64,000 nt of DNA, from the NCBI RefSeq assembly GCF_003350475.1, contig NZ_QQAV01000012.1, positions 62,001-126,000 of the forward strand. Reading direction: 5' to 3'. Both the position numbers and the translations under genes were made by a program. This document shows positions 40,564 through 48,363 of this stretch, one piece after another. Each line of letters starts with the position of its first letter. Position 1 is the first letter of the stretch. The notes under the pieces were generated by a model. That model searched no databases. It was not told the DNA's origin and saw only the letters and a list, made by a program, of their open reading frames with translations. The DNA comes from Pseudacidovorax intermedius. GTDB taxonomy: Bacteria > Pseudomonadota > Gammaproteobacteria > Burkholderiales > Burkholderiaceae_C.

Positions 40564-41670
40564 CTAATTTAAAAACTCCACCCTTTTTATCAGCGCCTTG
40601 GCGAACACTTCGTAGCTAGCTTTGGTTGCAGAGATCTCCTTACGCTGGCCGTTTACGGTGTTCTGATGTTCCTTCTCGATGTTAGTTAAAGATGGAATCT
40701 GCCACATTGGGACCCTGTAATGCTGGGCTAATGTTGGAAATGTGTTATGCCCGTGCATAATCGCTTCCCCCCCAATGGGATCCGCAATAATTCTGTCAGA
40801 AATATTTTTTCTGAGACTTTTACCGATGTAATCGTTAATTATCTGAGGAATAAGAAGCGCATATTGCAGATGGGCTTGAGCAAGATTCCATTGAGCATTG
40901 GGCTTTGTATACCGCTTCGCGTTGTAAATCGTATAGCCGAGAAATTGCACAAAGTTGGCGGGGAAAAGCTTTCTTTTATCTTTAGAAATTAATTTGAAGA
41001 TGACATCGAATTCTTCTTGCCACTTATTCAGGCTACTGCCGATGTTCCTTATCCCATACAATGAAAACATATCCGGCGCGGCAGGAACAAAGAAACCATC
41101 AACTGTTGAAATAATAGTCTTGTTAAAGACGCCTAGACTTGGTGACGTATCTATGACGACGTAGTCGTATCCATTGCTCTTCGCATAATCCTCGGCAATT
41201 GCTCTAATTCTCGTAATGGTTCTAATTGCAAGAGCGTCGCCTCTGTATGCATCACTCCACCGAGAGGATATTTTTTCCTCGTACTCATGAATCGAAAGAC
41301 GCCCCGGTATGATATGGAGATTACGAGAAAGCTCCAAAGGCGGCGGCATTCTTTTGTACTCGCCTGTACCTTCAATGGTAGGCTGAAGAAGATAATGTAG
41401 CGATCTTGCGCTTCTATTAATTTTAGCAAGAGCACCGCTTCCATTTTTCCTTGTGAACTCCTCAATTCCCATGTCTAAACATTCATCTTCTTCTTCCCAT
41501 ATTTTATGAATCTTCTCTACGCTAATCGAATAAATGGTTAAATTGCACTGAGGATCAGCATCCAACATTAAAACTTTTTTCCCCAAAGCACTCAGCGCTT
41601 GGGCAAGATGGAACGTAAGGGTTGTTTTTCCTACCCCACCTTTATTATTGAAAACAGATAATATTTTCAT
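40564..41670 (-). CDS. ParA/MinD-like (AAA_31) ATPase, partner of the RelA/SpoT protein
   Basis: The 368-residue ATPase has a deviant Walker A (NKGGVGKTT, 9-17), the A' segment LMLDADPQ (35-41) and Walker B DYVVIDTSPS (169-178), as in ParA and Soj proteins. It differs from partition ParA in several ways: there is a long insert between A' and B (42-165), an extended C-terminal part (about 280-368), no N-terminal DNA-binding domain, and no parB gene or parS-like repeats nearby. It comes first in the operon with the Rel-like gene, the usual antitoxin or sensor position. A strong ribosome site is lacking; an AT-rich TAATTATTTT precedes the start. The sequence is far more AT-rich than the flanking genes, which indicates transfer. 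Confidence 0.8.
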   Translation of the reverse strand: MKILSVFNNKGGVGKTTLTFHLAQALSALGKKVLMLDADPQCNLTIYSISVEKIHKIWEEEDECLDMGIEEFTRKNGSGALAKINRSARSLHYLLQPTIEGTGEYKRMPPPLELSRNLHIIPGRLSIHEYEEKISSRWSDAYRGDALAIRTITRIRAIAEDYAKSNGYDYVVIDTSPSLGVFNKTIISTVDGFFVPAAPDMFSLYGIRNIGSSLNKWQEEFDVIFKLISKDKRKLFPANFVQFLGYTIYNAKRYTKPNAQWNLAQAHLQYALLIPQIINDYIGKSLRKNISDRIIADPIGGEAIMHGHNTFPTLAQHYRVPMWQIPSLTNIEKEHQNTVNGQRKEISATKASYEVFAKALIKRVEFLN

Positions 41671-41716
41671 CGCGAAAATAATTACTTGGACAGTTGAAAA
41701 TTGAGCTTTAAACGCG

Positions 41717-42268
41717 TCAGTCGACCAGCTTGACCTCGACGCGACGCGCCCCCGCGTCGTCGCCCTGACCTGCGGCTGCGACGGCCGGCTTCTCCAGCGT
41801 GACCTTGTCCTCGGCCACGCCCAGCCCCACCAGCACGTCGCGCACGGTGATGGCACGCTGCTTGGCCAACTCTTCGTTCTTGGCCGGGTCGCCCGTGGTG
41901 TCGTGGTAGCCCGAGATGACCGCCTTGCGGCCGTTCTGCACGCCCTGCAGCACCAGGGCCAACGCCTCGGCGGCGCCCGGGGCAATGTCGGCGCTGCCGG
42001 TCGCAAAGTAGAACTTCACCACGCCGCCTTCCACGCGCACGCTGGCCCCTTCGGGCACCACCGCCACCACCGTCTCGGTGATGACGGCCACGCCCGTGGC
42101 GGGGGCCGCCGGTGCGGGGCTGGCGGTGCCGGCTGCATCGGCATCACGGCCGGGCATGCCGTAGTGGTAGACCGCGGCGCCGATCGTCGTGGCGACGATC
42201 AGGGCGATGAGAACGAACACCAGGCCAAGGGCAAAGCGTTGCTGGGAGTCGTCGTCGGGGGTGGACAT
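41717..42268 (-). CDS. OmpA-family protein with N-terminal membrane anchor
   Basis: This 183-residue protein has a short cytoplasmic start (STPDDDSQQRF), one membrane helix (ALGLVFVLIALIVATTIGAA), an Ala/Pro-rich linker and a C-terminal OmpA-like peptidoglycan-binding domain. In that domain, FYFATGSADIAPGAAEAL, ISGYHDTTGDPAKNEELAKQ and RAITVRDVLVGLGVAEDKV are diagnostic. Its anchor is in the inner membrane, not a beta-barrel, so it resembles MotB-like or envelope-linking proteins. An ATG further upstream (MATLQHPERRSLMSTP) is possible. It precedes the island on the same strand. Confidence 0.85.
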   Translation of the reverse strand: MSTPDDDSQQRFALGLVFVLIALIVATTIGAAVYHYGMPGRDADAAGTASPAPAAPATGVAVITETVVAVVPEGASVRVEGGVVKFYFATGSADIAPGAAEALALVLQGVQNGRKAVISGYHDTTGDPAKNEELAKQRAITVRDVLVGLGVAEDKVTLEKPAVAAAGQGDDAGARRVEVKLVD

Positions 42269-42323
42269 GAGGCTGCGTCTCTCGGGATGTTGAAGGGTGG
42301 CCATGGAGGATGCCTTGGCAATA

Positions 42324-43079
42324 ATGGGCCGCGTGAAGCCCGTTTCAGAAGCCGAAATTCTAGGTGCCACGTCCCTGCCACCCCTTGTCGGCGCGCATCC
42401 TCCGCCCGTGCGCGACCCCGGCCCGTTGCTCGAACGCACGATTGCCGAATGGGGCGGCCACGATGACCTGTGGCTGTTCGGCTATGGCTCGCTGATCTGG
42501 AACCCGGGTTTCGACCACAGCGAGGCGCGGCCTGCCCAGGTGAGCGGCTGGCACCGGGCTTTGAAGATGTGGAGCCGCGTCAACCGCGGCAGCATCGAGA
42601 AGCCCGGCCTGGTCTTCGGCCTGCTCAGCGGCGGCAGTTGCCGCGGCATGGTGTTCCGCATTCCGCAGGCCATCGCGCTGGAGACGCTGGGCCGCCTCTG
42701 GCTGCGCGAGATGCCCACCGGCGTGTACGACCCGCGCTGGCTGCACTGCCGCACCGCGCAAGGGCCCGTGCGGGCCTTGGCCTTCACGCTGTCACGCAAA
42801 TCGCCAAACTTCACCGGCACACTCAGCGAGGAGCGATACCGCGAGATCTTTGCGACCGCGGTGGGCCGCTACGGCAGCTCGCTGGACTATGCGCGGCAGA
42901 CGCTGGAGGCGCTGCAGCGCCATGGCATCCGTGACTCCGCGCTGGCCCGTCTGTTGCGTCTGGCAACCCATGCACCGGGAGAAATGGCGACCTCCGCCGA
43001 CAGCCAGGCACTCGCCGCATCGTTACACCTGAGCCCGTCCGATTCCTCTTCCTCATCCTCCAAAGGAACAATGCCATGA
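42324..43079 (+). CDS. Glutathione-specific gamma-glutamylcyclotransferase (ChaC-like)
   Basis: The protein has the ChaC fold, opening with LWLFGYGSLIWNPGFDHSEA (the YGSL substrate loop) and containing GSIEKPGLVFGLLSGGSCRG, the likely catalytic Glu in LWLREMPTGVYDPRW, and LSRKSPNFTGTLSEERYREI. It cleaves glutathione to 5-oxoproline and Cys-Gly. The start is uncertain: ATG 42324 (MGRVKPVSEAEI, 251 residues) is used, but ATG 42303 and GTG 42297 are in frame. The C-terminal tail is Ser-rich, and its stop overlaps the sodC start (ATGA). Confidence 0.87.
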   Translation: MGRVKPVSEAEILGATSLPPLVGAHPPPVRDPGPLLERTIAEWGGHDDLWLFGYGSLIWNPGFDHSEARPAQVSGWHRALKMWSRVNRGSIEKPGLVFGLLSGGSCRGMVFRIPQAIALETLGRLWLREMPTGVYDPRWLHCRTAQGPVRALAFTLSRKSPNFTGTLSEERYREIFATAVGRYGSSLDYARQTLEALQRHGIRDSALARLLRLATHAPGEMATSADSQALAASLHLSPSDSSSSSSKGTMP

Positions 43080-43633
43080 CCCTCCGCTCCGCTCTGCCCT
43101 CTGCCCGCATGCTGGCCGCCTGCTCCCTCGCCGGCTCCAGCCTGCTGCTTGCCGCCTGCGCCGGCATGGGCATGGGCGCCTCGCGCGCCACGGCCACCCT
43201 GGCGCCGACCGGAGCCGTGTCGCCCAACCCCACCATGGGGCAGGTCACGCTCACCGCCCTGGACCACGGCGTGCGCGTGGCCGGCGAGGTGCGCGGCCTG
43301 GCGCCCGGTTCGGAGCATGGCTTCCACATCCACGAGAAGGGCTCCTGCGCCGACAACGGCAATGCCTCGGGCGGCCACTTCAACCCGGCCGGCGGCACGC
43401 ACGGCAAGTTCGGCGCACCGGGCAGCCATGCCGGCGAGCTGCCCAGCCTGGTGGCCGATTCCAACGGCGTAGCCCGCTTCAGCGTGGACATCCACGCCAT
43501 CTCGCTGACCGACGGTGCCGCCAACAACGTGGTCGGCCGCGCCATCGTCGTCCACAAGGACCGCGACGACTACACCACGCAGCCGGCCGGCAACTCCGGC
43601 CCTCGCATCGCCTGCGGCGTGATCACCCGCTGA
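43076..43633 (+). CDS. sodC: Periplasmic Cu,Zn superoxide dismutase (lipoprotein)
   Basis: The 185-residue precursor carries a lipoprotein signal (SLLLAAC). Metal ligands map to HGFHIHEKGSC (two Cu His), GGHFNPAGGTHGKF (bridging and Zn His), SHAGELPSL (Zn His) and AIVVHKD (Cu His). The disulfide cysteines are in KGSC and RIACGVI, and the active-site Arg precedes IACG. The usual zinc-binding aspartate (HxGD) is a glutamate here (HAGE), a conservative but unusual change. Translation is coupled to the ChaC-like gene upstream. Confidence 0.93.
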   Translation: MTLRSALPSARMLAACSLAGSSLLLAACAGMGMGASRATATLAPTGAVSPNPTMGQVTLTALDHGVRVAGEVRGLAPGSEHGFHIHEKGSCADNGNASGGHFNPAGGTHGKFGAPGSHAGELPSLVADSNGVARFSVDIHAISLTDGAANNVVGRAIVVHKDRDDYTTQPAGNSGPRIACGVITR

Positions 43634-43653
43634 GGCGGCCTCAGAACGCGGTG
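43621..43653. terminator. Palindrome between convergent sodC and deaminase genes
   Basis: CTGAGGC-G-GCCTCAG (43630-43644) is a perfect inverted repeat lying over both stop codons, with flanking ATCACC and GGTGAT that can extend the stem. It may act as a bidirectional terminator; no T run is present. Confidence 0.4.
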
Positions 43654-44933
43654 GTGATGGCGTCGACGACGTTGTAGGCCTCGTCCACCACCGGCATCCA
43701 GCGCCACTTGTCGAAGGTGGTGCAGGGATGCGAGATGCCCAGACCGACGCGCTCACCCACCACCGGGGCGAGCGCGTCGTCGCTTTCGTCCCAGCGCAGG
43801 TAGGCGTGCTGGTCGTTGAGGGCGGTGATCTTCCAGCTTGCCGGCACGCCCGTCGGGGCCTGCACGCCTCGCACGGCACGCGCGAAGGGAATCGGCATGG
43901 TGATGTCGAAGGAGACATCGCGCCGGCCGGCCGTGAGGATCGCAAGCCGCGGCTCGGGGCACGACTGGACGGCCGCCCAAACCTCCATGGCGGGGCGTAG
44001 CCCGTCTTCGGCGCAGTCGCAGCCGATGCGCGCGTTCACCTGGCCCACCATGCGCGTGTAGAAGCCATGGTCGTGCGTCACGTAGCAGCCCGAGCGCAAC
44101 AGGCCGCGCACCGGCCGCCCGAGCGCCGGCCGAAGGCGGCCGGCCACCAGGTCGAAGACGGCCGAGCCGCCGGCCGAACACAGCACCTCGTCGGTGTCGA
44201 ACAGGTTCTCGTCGGCGCACAGGCGGGCGACGGCCTGCACGCGGTCCATCAGGGCCGTGGCCAGCGCGGCGTCGGCGGCCGAGTCGCCCGTGGCCCACAG
44301 GCCTTCGTAGCACTCGATGCCCACGAGGCGCACGGCCGGGCTGGCGCCCAGCGCGCGGGCCAGGGCGATGGCCTCTTCCTGCGTACGGCAGCCGGTGCGG
44401 CCGCCGTCCAGACCGATCTCCAGCATCACCTCGAAGGGCCGGGCATCGGCCTGCGCGGCAGCCCACGCCCCGATCAGCGCCAGTTGCGCCGTCGAATCGA
44501 CGAGGAAAACGACGCGCAGGCCCTCGTGCGCCACCAGCATCTGCTGGATGCCGGCCAGATCCTCGTCCTGCATCACCTGGTTGGCGATGAGGCAGCGGCG
44601 CACGCCGGCCGCCACGCCGATGGCCAGTTGCGCGACGTTGGCGAAGGTGATGCCCCAGGCGCCCGCATCGATCTGCCGCGCGAACAGCTGCGGCGACATG
44701 GTGGTCTTGCCATGCGGCGCCAGGTCGATGCCCTGGCTTTGCACATAGCGCTGCATCCAGGCCAGGTTGTGGGTCAGGGCCTCGCGGCGGATCAGGGCCA
44801 GGGGCAGCGGCAGGTCGCCCGCCAGCACGTTCCAGCCGGCAGCGCCGACGGCGCTGAGGGCGCGCGGCGCCTGGGTGCGGGGATAGCCCTTGAAGGAGGC
44901 ATCGAGAAGAGGATCGAGCAGTTCGGCAGTCAT
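43641..44933 (-). CDS. PLP-dependent amino acid deaminase/D-threonine aldolase-like enzyme
   Basis: The 430-residue protein pairs an alanine-racemase-type N-terminal barrel with a D-serine dehydratase-like C-terminal domain. The PLP lysine is in IDLAPHGKTTMSPQLF, phosphate-binding and barrel motifs follow (GITFANVAQLAIGVAAGV, EIGLDGGRTGCRTQ), and a His-x-Cys metal pair typical of this family appears near the end (GISHPCTTFDKWR). Such enzymes deaminate or cleave D-amino acids. The start MTAELLDPLLDASFKGYP was chosen on homology. It is divergent from dgoK-dgoA; similar pairs recur in Burkholderiales, but the link is unclear. Confidence 0.83.
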   Translation of the reverse strand: MTAELLDPLLDASFKGYPRTQAPRALSAVGAAGWNVLAGDLPLPLALIRREALTHNLAWMQRYVQSQGIDLAPHGKTTMSPQLFARQIDAGAWGITFANVAQLAIGVAAGVRRCLIANQVMQDEDLAGIQQMLVAHEGLRVVFLVDSTAQLALIGAWAAAQADARPFEVMLEIGLDGGRTGCRTQEEAIALARALGASPAVRLVGIECYEGLWATGDSAADAALATALMDRVQAVARLCADENLFDTDEVLCSAGGSAVFDLVAGRLRPALGRPVRGLLRSGCYVTHDHGFYTRMVGQVNARIGCDCAEDGLRPAMEVWAAVQSCPEPRLAILTAGRRDVSFDITMPIPFARAVRGVQAPTGVPASWKITALNDQHAYLRWDESDDALAPVVGERVGLGISHPCTTFDKWRWMPVVDEAYNVVDAITTAF

Positions 44934-45127
44934 GATGGAAGAAAAGGCGCGCCCCGGACGCGGCGGCAGGAATGCCGGCGCGGACCGATGCGGCAGCCCT
45001 CCATTCTTGCCGGCCCCGCACGGCGCCGCCTGACCGGTCGCCGGGGCGCAGGGGCATGCGAGACTGCGCGGCCATGGCGGCGCACTGCCCGCCACGCTTG
45101 GCCGTCCGTGGCGCAAAGGAAGAACTC

Positions 45128-46021
45128 ATGAGCTTCGTCGCCCTCGATTGGGGTACCACTTCGCTGCGCGGCGCGCTCCTCGCCGAGGACGGCCGGGTGC
45201 TGGAAGAGCGCAGCGCCCCGCGGGGCATCCTGCACCTGGACGGCGCCAGCTTCGCCGAGGTGTTCGAGGCCTTCACCCTCGACTGGATGGCCGTGCCCGG
45301 CCGCCGCTGCCTGATCGCCGGCATGGCCGGCAGCCGCCAGGGCTGGGTCGAGGCACCCTACTGCGCCTGCCCCTGCGGCGCCGAGGACATCGCGCAACAG
45401 GTCGTGCCGGTGGTGCCCGGCCGCATCGACATGGTGCCGGGCCTGGTGGACCACCAGTCCGGCGTGCCCGACGTGATGCGCGGCGAGGAGACGCAGATCC
45501 TGGGCGCCATGCGGCTCACCGGCCTGCGCGAAGGCCTCTTCGTGCTGCCCGGCACGCACAACAAGTGGGCCCGCATGGCCGATGGCCGGGTGACGGGCTT
45601 CCGCACCTTCATGACGGGCGAGTTCTATGCGCTGCTGTCGCAGCAGTCGATCCTGGCGCGCACGCTGCAGGCCGATGCGCCACTGGTGCGGCAGGCCTTC
45701 CTCGATGGCGTGGACCGCGCGCGCCGGGCCGACTCGCCCGGCCTGCTGCACCTGGCGTTCGGCATGCGGGCGCTGTCGCTCTTCGACCGCCTGGCTCCTG
45801 CCGCGGCGGCCAGCTATCTGTCGGGCCTGCTGATCGGCGACGAACTGCGGGCGCAGCCGCTGCAGCCCGGCGTGCCCGTCGTGCTGGTGGGCAGCCCGAC
45901 GCTGACCGAGCGCTACGCCCTGGCGCTGGACAGCGTGGGCGTGCCGGCCCGGTTGCTCGACGCCCAGGCCACCTGGGCCGGCGCACATGCCTTGTGGCGC
46001 GCGCGGCAGGCCGTTGGCTGA
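45128..46021 (+). CDS. dgoK: 2-Dehydro-3-deoxygalactonokinase
   Basis: DgoK phosphorylates 2-keto-3-deoxygalactonate in the DeLey-Doudoroff pathway. The 297-residue kinase has the hexokinase-like phosphate-1 loop ALDWGTTSLRGALL. CLIAGMAGSRQGWVEAPYC and LVDHQSGVPDVMRGEETQI follow, then GLFVLPGTHNKWARMADGRV and FRTFMTGEFYALLSQQSIL, all diagnostic of DgoK. The start ATG has an AAAGGAAG ribosome site; longer frames lie in the divergent control region. dgoA follows after a hairpin-containing gap. Confidence 0.94.
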   Translation: MSFVALDWGTTSLRGALLAEDGRVLEERSAPRGILHLDGASFAEVFEAFTLDWMAVPGRRCLIAGMAGSRQGWVEAPYCACPCGAEDIAQQVVPVVPGRIDMVPGLVDHQSGVPDVMRGEETQILGAMRLTGLREGLFVLPGTHNKWARMADGRVTGFRTFMTGEFYALLSQQSILARTLQADAPLVRQAFLDGVDRARRADSPGLLHLAFGMRALSLFDRLAPAAAASYLSGLLIGDELRAQPLQPGVPVVLVGSPTLTERYALALDSVGVPARLLDAQATWAGAHALWRARQAVG

Positions 46022-46073
46022 CATGCGTCGCGAACGCACCGCCCTACTTCCAATGCGGACCAGTGACCCCCTG

Positions 46074-46137
46074 CCCGTTCTGGCTGAGCCTGTCGAAGCC
46101 TGGGCACGCGCCCTTCGACAGGCTCAGGGCGAACGGG
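46074..46137. repeat. REP-like hairpin repeat between dgoK and dgoA
   Basis: An inner 15-bp perfect inverted repeat (CTGAGCCTGTCGAAG at 46084-46098 with CTTCGACAGGCTCAG at 46113-46127) is enclosed by an outer 7-bp repeat (CCCGTTC and GAACGGG). The core resembles dispersed palindromic repeats I recall as common in Comamonadaceae genomes. It could attenuate or stabilise the dgo transcript. Confidence 0.75.
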
Positions 46138-46186
46138 CTGGCTGACTGGCATCGCGGGCTTTCTTTCCCTTCCGACCTCCATCTCC

Positions 46187-46831
46187 ATGACCGACCTGCT
46201 CCCCGCCTTCCAGCGCGCGCTGGCGCAACTGCCCCTCGTCGCCATCCTGCGCGGCCTCACGCCCGCCGAGGCGCCCGCCATCGGCCAGGCGCTCGTGGCG
46301 GCCGGCTTCGACCTGCTGGAGGTGCCGCTCAATTCGCCCGAGCCGCTGCAGAGCATCCGCCTGCTGCGCGAACAGTGCCCCGGTGCGCTGGTGGGCGCAG
46401 GCACGGTGCTGACGCCGCAGCAGGTGCGCGAGGTGCATGCGACGGGCGGTCAGTTGATCGTCTCGCCCTGCTTCGATGCCGCGGTGGTGCGCGAGAGCGT
46501 CGCGCTGGGCATGGTCGCCCTGCCCGGCGTGCTCACGCCCACCGAGGCCTTCGGCGCGCTGGCAGCGGGCGCCCGTGCGCTCAAGCTCTTTCCGGCCGAG
46601 ATGGCCTCCCCCGCCGCGGTGAAGGCGCTGAAGGCGGTGCTGCCGCGCGGCACGCCGCTGCTGCCGGTGGGCGGCATCACGCCCGAGGGCATGGCCGCGT
46701 GGCATGCCGCGGGGGCGGACGGCTTCGGTATCGGCTCGGCGCTCTACAAGCCGGGCAAGGCGGCGGCGGCGGTGGGCGAGACGGCCCACGCCTTCGTGGC
46801 CGCCTGGCGCGCCTGCGCCGCCCAGGCCTGA
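46187..46831 (+). CDS. dgoA: 2-Dehydro-3-deoxy-6-phosphogalactonate aldolase
   Basis: DgoA cleaves KDPGal to pyruvate and glyceraldehyde-3-phosphate. The 214-residue barrel shows LPLVAILRGLTPAEAPAIGQ, the catalytic Glu in LLEVPLNSPEPLQS, GAGTVLTPQQVREV, and the Schiff-base lysine in ARALKLFPAE, all of the DgoA subgroup and different from the Eda sequence elsewhere in this window. It is separated from dgoK by 165 bases with a REP-like hairpin, probably within one transcript. Confidence 0.94.
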   Translation: MTDLLPAFQRALAQLPLVAILRGLTPAEAPAIGQALVAAGFDLLEVPLNSPEPLQSIRLLREQCPGALVGAGTVLTPQQVREVHATGGQLIVSPCFDAAVVRESVALGMVALPGVLTPTEAFGALAAGARALKLFPAEMASPAAVKALKAVLPRGTPLLPVGGITPEGMAAWHAAGADGFGIGSALYKPGKAAAAVGETAHAFVAAWRACAAQA

Positions 46832-47395
46832 TCAGCCGCCGCGCGAACGCAGGAGCGACTCGGCGCGCGCCAAGTCGTCCAGCGTGTCGATGTCGGTCAC
46901 CACGCCGGCATCGTCCACCGCCAGTTCGCGCACCGCGCCCCCCGCCCGCAGGGCCTTGAGCACGGGCGCGGCGCCCTGCTCGCCCGCCAGCGCCATCAGG
47001 GCCGGCCCGCTGGCCGCGCCGAAGCCGACCGGATGGCCGCGCTCGCCCTGGAACACCGGCTGCGCCGCGCCGCGGTTGTCCAGCGCCTCGGCCACCGCAC
47101 GCAGCGTGGCCGGCAGCACCAGCGGCAGATCCGCCGGCAGCACCAGCCAGCCCGGCGCATCGGCTGTCGCACGCACGGCGGCGGCAATGGAGTCGCCCAT
47201 GCCCGGATGGCCCATGTCCTCCACATGCCAGGGCAGCCCGCTCGCGCGGACGGCATCCAGCGTGCGGTCGATGACGCGGCGGCCGGCCAGCAGCGCCTGC
47301 AGCTTGTGCACCGCGCCGCCCGAAGCGCGGAAGCGTTCGCCCCGGCCGGAGGCCAGCACCAGCACGACGGGCAGGCGTTCGGGATTCATGGTCAT
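46832..47395 (-). CDS. MocA-like nucleotidyltransferase (molybdopterin cytidylyltransferase family)
   Basis: The 187-residue GT-A fold nucleotidyltransferase begins with [20 protein letters not shown], a variant of the LAAGxGxRxG signature, and has [15 protein letters not shown] with the metal-binding Asp and [16 protein letters not shown], as in MocA. It would attach CMP or GMP to molybdopterin for xanthine-dehydrogenase-type enzymes, yet none of those genes are here. It overlaps the bestrophin gene by four bases (ATGA), an odd pairing. Related small nucleotidyltransferases with other substrates exist, so the substrate is unproven. Confidence 0.8.
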   Translation of the reverse strand: MTMNPERLPVVLVLASGRGERFRASGGAVHKLQALLAGRRVIDRTLDAVRASGLPWHVEDMGHPGMGDSIAAAVRATADAPGWLVLPADLPLVLPATLRAVAEALDNRGAAQPVFQGERGHPVGFGAASGPALMALAGEQGAAPVLKALRAGGAVRELAVDDAGVVTDIDTLDDLARAESLLRSRGG

Positions 47396-48303
47396 GTCAA
47401 GACGTGATCGCGGGGTTGCGGCTGCGGCGGCCAGTCGGCGTCGCCGATGGATTCGCGCACCGAGGTCTCGATGCTCCAGCAGATGGCGTCGAGCGCCAGG
47501 TCGTTGGGCGCCTCGCCGAAGGGCTCCTCGATCTCCGAGCCCAGCGCCTCCAGCGCGAAGAAGGTGTAGGCGACCAGCACCACGATCACCGGCGTCATGG
47601 GCCCGATGGCGTCCACCAGCCCGAAGGGCAGCAGCAGGCAGTACAGGTAGATGGTGCGGTGGATGATGACGCTGTAGGTGAAGGGGATGGGCGTGTTGGC
47701 CAGACGCTCGCAGCCGCCGATGGCCGCGCCGATGCGGTCCAGCGGGCCTTCCAGCGCCGGCACGATGGCGGCCTCAGCCCGGCCCTGGGCGCGCAGGTCG
47801 CGCAGCCATTCGCCCGCCATCAGCAGCAGCATGGCCGGCCGGTAGCGTGCCGCCATCACGCGCTGGGCCTCGGCGGCCGGCAGCAGGCGCGCCAGGTCGG
47901 CGGCAGGGTCGGTACCGCGCAGCTGGTGGCGCAGCGCATGCACCAGCGCGATGAGCCGCAGCGCCAGCACCCGCGCCTCGCCGCCGCCTTCGGCCAGCGT
48001 CAGCGCCTGTCGCACGGCGGCCCGGCAGTCGATGAGCAGCGCGCCCCAGAGCATGCGCGCCTCCCACCAGCGGCCATAGCTGGTGCTGTTGCGAAAGCCC
48101 AGGAAGATCGCCAGCGTCAGCCCGATCAGCGAGAAGGGCACGAAGTTCATCGGCACCTTCCAGCGCAGCACCTGGCCGTGCAGCAGCGTCACGACGACGG
48201 CCAGCGCCAGGGTCAAGGCCAGCTGCGGCAGGATCTGCGAAAGGATGGAGCCGCGCCAGACGAAGAGCAGGCGCAGCCAGTGCGGGCGGGGGCGGACGAT
48301 CAT
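47392..48303 (-). CDS. Bestrophin-family ion channel protein
   Basis: The 303-residue membrane protein matches bacterial bestrophins (UPF0187), pentameric ion channels. Conserved elements are [40 protein letters not shown] (the RNxxxYxRWWEAR signature), [20 protein letters not shown] and [20 protein letters not shown], with the acidic ring [17 protein letters not shown]. Four main hydrophobic segments are seen. Start [14 protein letters not shown] fits the family. The gene for the MocA-like protein overlaps its stop. Confidence 0.93.
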   Translation of the reverse strand: MIVRPRPHWLRLLFVWRGSILSQILPQLALTLALAVVVTLLHGQVLRWKVPMNFVPFSLIGLTLAIFLGFRNSTSYGRWWEARMLWGALLIDCRAAVRQALTLAEGGGEARVLALRLIALVHALRHQLRGTDPAADLARLLPAAEAQRVMAARYRPAMLLLMAGEWLRDLRAQGRAEAAIVPALEGPLDRIGAAIGGCERLANTPIPFTYSVIIHRTIYLYCLLLPFGLVDAIGPMTPVIVVLVAYTFFALEALGSEIEEPFGEAPNDLALDAICWSIETSVRESIGDADWPPQPQPRDHVLT

Positions 48304-48363
48304 GGGCGGCCGATGTTAGGCCTCGTCAAGGCGCGGCCATGGCCAGCGCGGACAATGCCCGCC

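Larger units (their letters stand above)
39829..41716. mobile_element. AT-rich genomic island carrying the ParA-Rel operon
   Basis: Base composition changes sharply: 23 of 60 bases are G or C in the line from 41101 and 18 of 60 in the line from 40201, against 41 of 60 in the line from 39001. The island fills the space between the 3' ends of gntR (plus) and an OmpA-family gene (minus), two ends where insertion does little harm. No integrase, transposase or tRNA is present, so the mode of entry is unknown. Confidence 0.75.

Noticed and set aside
40564-41670. ParA-like gene as part of a plasmid or chromosome partition locus
   Set aside because: There is no parB-like gene, no parS-type repeats and no replication gene nearby. 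Its operon partner is a RelA/SpoT-type enzyme instead.
39801-41723. 8-base direct repeat GTCAGTCG at 39801-39808 and 41716-41723, flanking the AT-rich island
   Set aside because: It could be a target duplication, but one copy lies inside gntR codons and an 8-base match between two border windows can easily occur by chance. Without an empty-site comparison it is not evidence.
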